NCBI GenBank assembly: GCA_025454445.1
Contig: JALOOK010000077.1
Span: 1-15,842, forward strand
Length of the DNA stretch: 15,842 nt
Reading direction: 5' to 3'
Origin: Oscillatoria sp. Prado101
Lineage (GTDB): Bacteria > Cyanobacteriota > Cyanobacteriia > Cyanobacteriales > Oscillatoriaceae
Shown in pieces: positions 1-7,184 of this stretch. The notes beneath the pieces were generated by a model. The model was given only the letters and a program-made list of their open reading frames with translations. It did not search any database and was not told where the DNA came from. The position numbers were made by a program, and so were the translations under genes. Each line of letters begins with the position of its first letter. Positions within the stretch are counted from its first letter, which is position 1.

Positions 1-148
1 TGGGAGAGGGGGGAATCAATAATTTTCCCATCTTCAAATTGAGAGAGGGTAAACACACAAATGGGACGCTCCCTAAGGCATAATTTTAAAGGCACGCCTG
101 CCAATTTCTTTCTTTTGAATGACTGACTTCCTACTTTTGAGTTAAGAT

Positions 149-679
149 ATGCCCGCTGCTTTGCCGATTGGATTCCCACCGCCGACTGAGGTTGGCGTTA
201 TTGAAGTTAAGCACTATCCCGAGTATCGCGCTGTCACTTACACCCACACGGGGGACGTGCGGCAAGCGACCCGGGTTGCTTTTGACCCGCTGTTCCAGCA
301 CATCAGCAGCAACCAAATCGCTATGACCACGCCGGTGGAAGCTCGCTATTTGGCAGAGGTGCCGGCGCACTTCGATTCTCCCAGCACCGCTGAAGTTTCT
401 TTCCTGTATCCCAACCCTAATATTATCCCACACCGGATTGACTCCGGTGTTAAGGTAACAGATTACCCGGCAATGACGGCTGTCAGCACCGGCATTCAGG
501 GTGCCTACTCTTGGGAAAGCTACCAAACCCATCTCCGCAAGTTGCTGGACTGGCTCGCCCAAAACCCCCAGTATGAAATGGCTGGCCCGCCGCGCCGGTT
601 GCTCTACAATTCTCCGATGACGCCTGAATCTCTGAAGCGCAGCGAGGTGCAGATTCCTATTGTGCCGGTGAGGTTTTAA
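149..679 (+). CDS. SOUL-family haem-binding-like protein
   Basis: A 176-residue protein that resembles the SOUL/HBP haem-binding family. Visible family marks are the N-terminal strand with IEVKHYPEYRAVTY, the central motif IAMTTPVEARY (SOUL proteins have a similar KxAMTxPV segment), a VSFLYP strand, and a C-terminal YNSPMTPESLKRSEVQIPI segment like the family's closing W/YxPP-FLRRNEV region. There is no signal peptide and no membrane segment, so it should be cytoplasmic. SOUL proteins bind haem or tetrapyrroles, but the physiological role in cyanobacteria is unclear, and distant similarity to GyrI-like/SOUL small-molecule-binding folds means that haem binding is not assured. The ATG at 149 has no clear Shine-Dalgarno sequence, only an AT-rich leader. 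The gene stands alone: the next gene on the same strand starts 479 bases downstream, beyond a large palindrome. Family call fairly sure, ligand unsure. Confidence 0.8.
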   Translation: MPAALPIGFPPPTEVGVIEVKHYPEYRAVTYTHTGDVRQATRVAFDPLFQHISSNQIAMTTPVEARYLAEVPAHFDSPSTAEVSFLYPNPNIIPHRIDSGVKVTDYPAMTAVSTGIQGAYSWESYQTHLRKLLDWLAQNPQYEMAGPPRRLLYNSPMTPESLKRSEVQIPIVPVRF

Positions 680-682
680 GTA

Positions 683-742
683 AACCGCCAAGACGCCATA
701 GACGCGGCAGCGGATCGCCCGCAGGGTAGGACGCCAAGGAAA
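683..742. repeat. GACGCCA-type dispersed repeat remnant
   Basis: CCGCCAAGACGCCA is followed about 30 bases later by GACGCCAAGGA, with a further GACGC between. Elements rich in 'CCGCCAAGACGCCAAG' are common just downstream of genes in filamentous cyanobacteria. This copy begins three bases after the SOUL stop codon. Function unknown. Confidence 0.4.
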
Positions 743-843
743 GAAAGGAGATGTGGCAGAAAACTGGTTTGGCTTCTTTTAGCCTAATCTGTTAGTCTAT
801 GTTCTATAGAAGGTTTAAATGATTTGCGCAGCCGCGCTTGGCC

Positions 844-878
844 CAGACCCCCGGTTTCTTAAAGAAACCGGGGGTCTG
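844..878. repeat. Perfect palindrome, 17-bp arms (family copy 1)
   Basis: The left arm 844-860 (CAGACCCCCGGTTTCTT) is the exact reverse complement of the right arm 862-878, with a single central A. The core CCGGTTTCTT-n-AAGAAACCGG is shared with the palindrome at 7121-7153, so this is a dispersed repeat family. It could act as a transcription terminator after the SOUL gene, but no T-tract follows it on either strand. Confidence 0.75.
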
Positions 879-1079
879 CAATTTACACTAAGGTTATTGA
901 CGCGCTATATCTCACGCCCCGACTTGCAATGAAGTCCCTACCCCCAAAGGAGTGGATAAATTTAAAGAAATATTAAGATAGTTGCGCTCGTGGTGCTGCG
1001 GTGTTTATAGTTAGAGAAACAGCATTGAACACCACCGGCAGCCAGCAGAAGCCGAGACAGTCGGGTGCGGGGGAAAATG

Positions 1080-1116
1080 GGAATTGGCCGCCGGCTATTG
1101 ACCATTACCCAATTCC
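1080..1116 (+). promoter_or_regulatory. Inverted repeat in the presumed NRPS leader
   Basis: GGAATTGG (1080-1087) and CCAATTCC (1109-1116) are perfect inverted copies separated by 21 bases, ending 42 bases before the NRPS start codon. The repeat could be an operator half-site pair or an RNA hairpin in the leader. Position is the only support. Confidence 0.25.
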
Positions 1117-1158
1117 TCTGTCCGGCTGTGGGGACTGATAACGCTAAAAAGAAAAGAG

Positions 1159-4100
1159 ATGAATCAAGAAATAAGGCCAATGCCGACGTGCCTCTACCAG
1201 CTGCTTGAGATTCAGGCAGAAAAAAACCCAAACGCGATTGCCATTACTGCGCCTGGAAGGGAGCCGCTCACTTATGGTAAGCTGTGGGATACAATTCAAA
1301 ATATTGTTGCCGGACTGAATGCAATTGGCGTGGGGCGCAATGACCGGGTGGCGGTCGCCCTTGCTAATGGCCCGGAAATGGCCGTCGCCTTTTTAGGCAT
1401 CGCTTCGGGTGCCACCTGCGCCCCCCTCAATCCCGCCTACCGGACGAATGAATTTGACTTTTACCTGTCGGATCTGAATGCGAAAGCGCTAATAATTCAG
1501 TCAGGTGTTGCCGAAACGGCTGTAGAAGTCGCCCGGAAACGGGGCATCCCTATTATAGAACTTTCTCCCGTAAAAGAAGCGGAAACTGGTATTTTTAGCC
1601 TGACCGGTGGGGAAGCAAAGCCGGCAAAACAGGCTGGGCTGGCGGTGCATGACGATATCGCCTTGGTGCTGCACACTTCCGGCACCACATCCCGCCCCAA
1701 AATTGTGCCGCTGACGCACAGCAATCTCTGCGCTTCAGCACAAAACATTCGCAGTTCGTTGCAGCTGGATTCGGGAGATTGCTGTCTGAATGTGATGCCG
1801 CTGTTTCACATTCACGGGCTTATCGGTGCGCTGCTTTCCTCCCTGAGTGCCGGTGCTTCTGTGGTTTGCACTCCCGGTTTTTACGCTCCAAAGTTCTTTG
1901 AGTGGCTTGACGAATTTCGCCCGACATGGTATACTGCTGTTCCTACCATGCACCAAGCAATTCTGGCGCGGGCTGCAGCCAATGCCGAAATTATTGCCCG
2001 CTGTGGGATAAGATTAATTCGCTCCTCCTCCGCTGCGCTGCCTCCGCAGGTGATGGCAGAGATAGAGAGGACATTCAGCGCCCCGGTAATCGAAGCTTAT
2101 GGGATGACAGAAGCCTCCCATCAAATGGCTAGCAATCCTCTGCCACCGCGCGCGCGCAAAGCGGGTTCGGTTGGGGTAGCGGCGGGACCGACAATCGCGA
2201 TTATGGACGAGTCGGGGAACGTGCTGAGTGCCGGTGAAACCGGCGAGATAGTTATCCGAGGTGCCAGCGTCACCGCCGGCTACGAAAACAATCCAAAAGC
2301 CAACGAAAGCGCCTTTACGCAGGGATGGTTCCGCACCGGCGACCAAGGGTATTTAGATAGCGACGGCTACCTGTTCATCAAAGGGCGGATTAAAGAACTG
2401 ATTAACCGGGGCGGCGAGAAAATTTCGCCCCGCGAAGTCGATGAAGTGCTGCTGAATCATCCGGCTGTAGCGCAGGCTGTGACCTTCGCCCTCCCCCACC
2501 CCCAACTGGGTGAGGATGTGGGCGCGGCGGTGGTGTTGCGAGAAAACTCATCGGTTACAGAAAGAGAGATTCAGGAATTCGCGGCGGCGCAACTGGCGGA
2601 TTTTAAAGTGCCGCGCCGGGTAATTTTCCTGGAGGAAATTCCGAAAGGGCCCACCGGCAAATTGCAGCGGATTGGCTTAGCCGAGAAGTTGGGAATTGCG
2701 GCGGATGAGCCGGCAGAGTCCTTAACAGCGTTCGCGCCTCCCAGCACCGTCGCAGAAGAAAAATTAGCGGCGATCTGGTCAGAGGTGTTAGGAATCGAGA
2801 AAGTAGGCGTGCGCGACAACTTCTTCGAGTTGGGGGGAGATTCGATTCTGGCGGCGCAGATTGTAAACCGAGTGCGCTCGGAAATGCAAGTGGAGCTGTC
2901 GTTTCTGGATTTGTGGCAGAACCCCACGGTAGCGGGGATGGCGGCAGAGACAACCCGAAAACAAGGCGTGCCTGCCGCACCGATTCAGCGGATTTCCAGA
3001 GAGGGAGAATTGCCCCTTTCTTTTGCCCAAGCCCAAATATGGTTTTTCGAGCAGTTGGAACCAGAGAATACGGCTTTCAACCGGCCTGTTGCGCTGCGCC
3101 TGACAGGGAAGCTCAATGTGGCAGCACTGGAGCAAAGTTTGAATGAGATTGTGCGCCGGCACGAAGTTTTGAGAGCGAGTTTTCCGGCGGTGGATGGCGT
3201 GCCGGTGCAGGCAATTGCCCCCAATCTCAGCTTATCGCTGCCGGTGACAGATATCAGCGATTTGCCCGATCGCGAGCGAAAAGCTGAAGCTCAGAGACGG
3301 GTTACAGAAGACGCTCAGCGTCCTTTCGATTTGGCCAGAGGGCCTTTGGTGAGAGCCACCTTGTTGCGGCTGAGTTCAGAAGATCACCGCCTGCTTTTAG
3401 CAATGCACCACACTGTCTTTGACGGGTGGTCTGTGGGAGTTCTGCTGCAGGAAGTCGCAGCACTCTACGAAGCCTTTTCCACCGGCAACCCCTCGCCGCT
3501 TCCGGAACTGCCGGTGCAGTATGCAGACTTTACAGTTTGGCAGCAGCAGTGGCTGAGTGGGGAGGTGCTGGAGTCTCAACTCGCCTACTGGAAAAAACAG
3601 CTTGCCGGTGCGAATTTTGTGCTGGAACTGCCGGCGGACAGACTGCGACCGGCAGTGCAAACCTACCGGGGGGCCAAGCACTCTTTCATGCTGCCAGTCT
3701 CCCTAGGTGAATCCCTGAAAAAGCTGAGCCAGCAAGAAAAAGTTACCCTATTTGTGACGTTGCTAGCCGCTTTCGCGACACTGCTATATCGCTATACGGG
3801 TCAGGATGATGTTATAATAGGTACTCCGATTGCCGGTCGCAATCGCATCGAGACAGAAAAACTGATTGGGGTGTTTATCAACACTTTGGTTCTGCGCACT
3901 AACCTGGGAGGAAATCCGTCGTTTCGAGAGCTGTTGGGTCGAGTTGGGGAAGTGGCGCTGGGAGCACTGGCGCACCAGGACTTGCCTTTCGAGAAACTGG
4001 TAGAAGAGCTGCACCCGCAACGAGACTTGAGCCGGTCGCCGGTCTTTCAGGTGATATTTCAATTGAAAAACCTCCCCAGCGAGACGGGAGACGTGCGAGG

Positions 4101-7023
4101 TTTGACAATCGAGGAATTCGACGTCGATACAGGGGCTGCCAAGGTGGATTTAAACCTAGAAATAGTCGAGAAACCCTCTGGGCTGTCCTGTGTGTGCGAG
4201 TACAGCACCGACTTGTTCGACGACGCCACCATTGAGCGGATGGGCGGGCATTTCCAGACATTGCTAGAGGGGATTGTGGCTAATCCCGAACGGCGAGTTT
4301 CGGATTTGCCCCTGCTGACAGAAGCGGAGCGACATCAGTTGTTGGTGGAGTGGAATCAAACCCGGGCGGATTACCCGCGAGATAAGTGCGTCCACGAGAT
4401 GTTTGAGGAACAGGTGGAGCGAACGCCGGATGCTGTGCAGGAACTCGGTGCTGGACCGGAGGTGCTCGTTGGGATTTGTCTGGAGCGCTCTTTAGAGATG
4501 GTAGTAGGACTGTTGGGAATTCTCAAAGCCGGTGGGGCTTACGTTCCACTAGACCCAGCCTATCCGCCTGAGCGCCTGAGCTTTATGCTGTCAGATTCAA
4601 AACTGTTGCTAGCCGTCACTCATTCCTCCTTGGAGGGGAGGTTCGACTTTGGCGGAAAAACCAGATTAGTTTGTCTGGATACAGATTGGCCGGCAATTGC
4701 CAGCAAAAGTCAGGAGAATCCCACCGGCGTCGCGAAGCCAGAGAATCTGGCGTATGCGATCTACACCTCAGGTTCCACCGGCATCCCCAAAGGGGTAACG
4801 ATCGAACATCGGGCATTAAGCCGGTTCGTAAAAGCGGCGGCGCTGGAATATCAGTTAAGCGAGCGGGATCGCGTCCTGCAATTTGCTTCCATTAATTTCG
4901 ACGCCGCAGCAGAAGAAATCTATCCCTGCCTCACCTGTGGCGGGACGCTGGTGCTGCGCACTGATCAGATGCTCAGTGGGGCGTCTGTCTTTCTGGAAAA
5001 GTGCAGTCAGCTACAGCTGACGGTACTCGACCTGCCAACAGCCTACTGGCACCAGCTGACTTCTGAATTAGCGACAGCACAGCTAGCGCTACCCGAATCA
5101 TTGCGCCTGACAATTATTGGCGGAGAAAAAGCGCTTCCCGAACGAGTGGGAGTGTGGCAAAAGGTTGCGGGAAATCGCTCCCATTTGGCCAACGGTTATG
5201 GCCCCACCGAAGCGACTGTGGTCGCCACAATATATAAAGTGCCGGCAGCTGCAGCGAGCGGCGGATTGCAAGTGCCGGTGGGACGCCCCCTGCCTCATGT
5301 ACAGACTTATATTCTCGACGGAAATTTGCAGCCGGTTCCTGCCGGCGTTCCTGGAGAACTGCATCTGGGCGGCGACAGTTTAGCCCGGGGCTACCTCAAC
5401 TGTCCCGAACTGACTGCTGAGAAGTTTATTCCCAATCCTTTCAGCAACCAACCAGGGGCAAGGCTTTACAAAACCGGCGATCTCGCTCGCTACCTCCCCG
5501 ATGGAAACATCGAAGTTCTCGGTCGCACTGACAGTCAAGTAAAAATTCGCGGCTTCCGCATCGAACTTGGGGAGATTGAAGCCGTATTGACACAGCACCC
5601 CGGCGTGCGAGAAACTGCAGTAACAGCCCGGGAAGACACTCCCGGAGACAAGCGCCTCGTCGCTTACATTGTGCCGGCTGACATTGTGCCGGCTGACATT
5701 GTGCCGGCTGACATTGTGCCGGCTGACATTGTGCCGGCTGACATTGTGCCCGCACAATCCCCCAATCCCCCAATCCCGGCTCAAAACTCAACCCCATCCC
5801 CCAGTCTGCAAACCCAACTGCGCAGTTTCCTCAAAGAGAAACTGCCCGATTACATGGTGCCCAGCGCTTTTGTCACCCTCGACGCCCTGCCGGTGACACC
5901 CAACGGCAAAATAGACCGCCGCGCACTGCCGGCACCTGAATTGCAACCAGCTGCTAGCGAATCCGGGTTTACAGCACCCCGCGATACTTTGGAAATCGAG
6001 CTGCAGTCAATTTGGGAGAAGGTTTTAGGCGTTCGCCCCATTAGCGTGACAGATAATTTCTTCGATTTGGGGGGACACTCGCTGCTGGCGGTGCGCTTGT
6101 TCGCTCAAATTAAGGAGCGATTTAACAGAGATTTGCCGCTGGCGACTCTGTTTCAAGCACCGACAGTTGAACAGTTGGCTGGCATTCTCCGCCAAAAAGG
6201 GTGGGTAGCGCCCAGCCGGTCGCTTGTGGCGATTCAAGCGGGCGGAACGAAAAAGCCTTTATTCTGCGTGCATGCAGTTGGCGGCAACGTCCTCTCGTAC
6301 CAGAATCTGGCGTATTATCTGGGGAAAGACCGACCGGTTTACGGACTGCAATCGCGGGGACTGGATGGTCAAACAGAACCGCACACGAAAATTGAAGACA
6401 TGGCGGCTGATTACATTAAAGAAATGCGTACTGTTCAGCCCCACGGGCCTTATTTTATAGCCGGTTACTCCTCTGGGGGAGTCGTGGCTTTTGAGATAGC
6501 CCAGCAACTTGTGGCAGCCGGTGAAAAGGTCGCTCTATTAGCTTTGCTCGATACCAGCAATCCCCTCTTGTATTACAAGGAAACCCCGCCCTTGAGCTAT
6601 CAGCTCTACATTCACTGGTTGAACCTAAACCGGCTGGAACCGAAACAAAAGCTGAACTACTTTGTGGATCTGGTGATAGGGAATAGCCAGGGTTTGATGG
6701 AGAAGATTGCTGGCAAGTTTTACCAGTGGACTGGTCGCGCCTTGCCCAACTCTGGTGAATTGCCCGAACTCTTCAGGCGGATAGAAGAGGTGAACCGCTT
6801 GGCGGTCAGGAATTACGTCCCGAAACGGTATTCGGGGAAAGTCACCCTCTTGCGGGCGATCGAGCGCCCAACCCGAAAGTATTACGACCCCTACCTGGGT
6901 TGGGGAGAGATCGCTGCCGGTGGGGTGGAAATCGTGGAGGTTCCGGGGCACCACAAAACCCTGATTTTGGAGCCCTGCGTCCGGTTTCTGGCGGAAAAGT
7001 TGCGGGAGTACCTCGATAAGTAG
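1159..7023 (+). CDS. NRPS: acyl-AMP ligase-PCP-C-A-PCP-TE
   Basis: A 1954-residue megasynthetase. Residues ~10-510 form an adenylate-forming domain (TSGTTSRPK at 173-181, EAYGMTEAS at 312-320, K501 near its end). Its MPLFHIHG segment and lack of the amino-acid-anchoring Asp make it like an acyl-CoA synthetase, so it probably loads a carboxylic acid. PCP1 is ~530-595 (GGDSI, Ser562). The condensation domain is ~617-1050 (HHTVFDG at 750-756, intact). The amino-acid A domain is ~1075-1590 (YTSGSTGIPKG, YGPTE, K1584). PCP2 is ~1605-1675 (GGHSL, Ser1641). The thioesterase is ~1690-1954 (GYSSG with Ser1771, Asp1798, His1932). The predicted product is an N-acyl amino acid or amide released by TE; substrates are not assignable. 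Oddities are the missing A1 region after residue 1093 and the VPADI repeats at 1505-1529. No phosphopantetheinyl transferase, MbtH or transporter is adjacent. The ATG at 1159 has no spaced SD; the in-frame ATG at 1180 (after AAGG) is an alternative. Confidence 0.93.
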   Translation: MNQEIRPMPTCLYQLLEIQAEKNPNAIAITAPGREPLTYGKLWDTIQNIVAGLNAIGVGRNDRVAVALANGPEMAVAFLGIASGATCAPLNPAYRTNEFDFYLSDLNAKALIIQSGVAETAVEVARKRGIPIIELSPVKEAETGIFSLTGGEAKPAKQAGLAVHDDIALVLHTSGTTSRPKIVPLTHSNLCASAQNIRSSLQLDSGDCCLNVMPLFHIHGLIGALLSSLSAGASVVCTPGFYAPKFFEWLDEFRPTWYTAVPTMHQAILARAAANAEIIARCGIRLIRSSSAALPPQVMAEIERTFSAPVIEAYGMTEASHQMASNPLPPRARKAGSVGVAAGPTIAIMDESGNVLSAGETGEIVIRGASVTAGYENNPKANESAFTQGWFRTGDQGYLDSDGYLFIKGRIKELINRGGEKISPREVDEVLLNHPAVAQAVTFALPHPQLGEDVGAAVVLRENSSVTEREIQEFAAAQLADFKVPRRVIFLEEIPKGPTGKLQRIGLAEKLGIAADEPAESLTAFAPPSTVAEEKLAAIWSEVLGIEKVGVRDNFFELGGDSILAAQIVNRVRSEMQVELSFLDLWQNPTVAGMAAETTRKQGVPAAPIQRISREGELPLSFAQAQIWFFEQLEPENTAFNRPVALRLTGKLNVAALEQSLNEIVRRHEVLRASFPAVDGVPVQAIAPNLSLSLPVTDISDLPDRERKAEAQRRVTEDAQRPFDLARGPLVRATLLRLSSEDHRLLLAMHHTVFDGWSVGVLLQEVAALYEAFSTGNPSPLPELPVQYADFTVWQQQWLSGEVLESQLAYWKKQLAGANFVLELPADRLRPAVQTYRGAKHSFMLPVSLGESLKKLSQQEKVTLFVTLLAAFATLLYRYTGQDDVIIGTPIAGRNRIETEKLIGVFINTLVLRTNLGGNPSFRELLGRVGEVALGALAHQDLPFEKLVEELHPQRDLSRSPVFQVIFQLKNLPSETGDVRGLTIEEFDVDTGAAKVDLNLEIVEKPSGLSCVCEYSTDLFDDATIERMGGHFQTLLEGIVANPERRVSDLPLLTEAERHQLLVEWNQTRADYPRDKCVHEMFEEQVERTPDAVQELGAGPEVLVGICLERSLEMVVGLLGILKAGGAYVPLDPAYPPERLSFMLSDSKLLLAVTHSSLEGRFDFGGKTRLVCLDTDWPAIASKSQENPTGVAKPENLAYAIYTSGSTGIPKGVTIEHRALSRFVKAAALEYQLSERDRVLQFASINFDAAAEEIYPCLTCGGTLVLRTDQMLSGASVFLEKCSQLQLTVLDLPTAYWHQLTSELATAQLALPESLRLTIIGGEKALPERVGVWQKVAGNRSHLANGYGPTEATVVATIYKVPAAAASGGLQVPVGRPLPHVQTYILDGNLQPVPAGVPGELHLGGDSLARGYLNCPELTAEKFIPNPFSNQPGARLYKTGDLARYLPDGNIEVLGRTDSQVKIRGFRIELGEIEAVLTQHPGVRETAVTAREDTPGDKRLVAYIVPADIVPADIVPADIVPADIVPADIVPAQSPNPPIPAQNSTPSPSLQTQLRSFLKEKLPDYMVPSAFVTLDALPVTPNGKIDRRALPAPELQPAASESGFTAPRDTLEIELQSIWEKVLGVRPISVTDNFFDLGGHSLLAVRLFAQIKERFNRDLPLATLFQAPTVEQLAGILRQKGWVAPSRSLVAIQAGGTKKPLFCVHAVGGNVLSYQNLAYYLGKDRPVYGLQSRGLDGQTEPHTKIEDMAADYIKEMRTVQPHGPYFIAGYSSGGVVAFEIAQQLVAAGEKVALLALLDTSNPLLYYKETPPLSYQLYIHWLNLNRLEPKQKLNYFVDLVIGNSQGLMEKIAGKFYQWTGRALPNSGELPELFRRIEEVNRLAVRNYVPKRYSGKVTLLRAIERPTRKYYDPYLGWGEIAAGGVEIVEVPGHHKTLILEPCVRFLAEKLREYLDK
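5671..5745 (+). repeat. 15-bp minisatellite, five perfect copies, inside the NRPS
   Basis: GTGCCGGCTGACATT occurs five times without a mismatch, flanked by a leading ACATT and a trailing GTGCC. It encodes VPADI five times (residues 1505-1529). It lies after the A8 region (VKIRGFRIELGEIE) and before LRSFLKEKLPDYMVP, in what is normally a short loop of the A-domain C-terminal subdomain. A proline-rich stretch (SPNPPIPAQ) follows. Because the unit is a multiple of three, copy-number change keeps the frame. Confidence 0.95.
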
Positions 7024-7031
7024 GGTGCTGG

Positions 7032-7087
7032 GGACAGGCGGGACGCCTGTCCTACGCCATTTCTCCTTTGGGGACAGGCGGGACGCC
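7032..7087. repeat. GGACAGGCGGGACGCC repeat, one full and one partial copy
   Basis: GGACAGGCG-GGA-CGCCTGTCC at 7032-7052 is a perfect 9-bp-arm hairpin. The sequence GGACAGGCGGGACGCC recurs at 7072-7087 without the closing arm. This type of element is widespread in cyanobacterial intergenic DNA. It lies just after the NRPS stop codon and may contribute to termination or mRNA stability. Confidence 0.7.
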
Positions 7088-7120
7088 AGTTATAGCGTTT
7101 TTCGTATGAGTGAGGTACTG

Positions 7121-7153
7121 AGAAACCCGGTTTCTTTAAGAAACCGGGTTTCT
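7121..7153. terminator. Perfect palindrome, 16-bp arms (family copy 2), possible bidirectional terminator
   Basis: The left arm 7121-7136 (AGAAACCCGGTTTCTT) and right arm 7138-7153 are exact inverted copies around a single T, and imperfect pairing extends outward through flanking GTAC. It shares the core CCGGTTTCTT with 844-878. It sits between the convergent 3' ends of the NRPS (+) and the kinase (-), the usual place for a bidirectional terminator. There is no T-tract, so the terminator role is inferred from position. Confidence 0.5.
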
Positions 7154-7184
7154 GGTACTTCATCCAACTGAAACCCGCTATATT

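Larger units (their letters stand above)
680..1158. other. Intergenic region with repeats upstream of the NRPS
   Basis: This 479-base spacer separates the SOUL gene from the NRPS. It holds GACGCC-type direct repeats near its start, a perfect long palindrome at 844-878 and a small inverted repeat at 1080-1116. I see no convincing gene on either strand and no strong sigma-70 promoter. A TTGACG at 897 and a TTGACC at 1098 lack good -10 partners at the usual distance. Confidence 0.6.

Noticed and set aside
962..1231. Minus-strand open frame overlapping the NRPS start
   Set aside because: It overlaps the start of a well-supported gene and shows no recognisable domain.
5380..5797. Antisense open frames with repeated HNVSR or QPAQC peptides
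   Set aside because: They are shadows of the 15-bp repeat in the NRPS on the opposite strand; the NRPS reading has clear domains.
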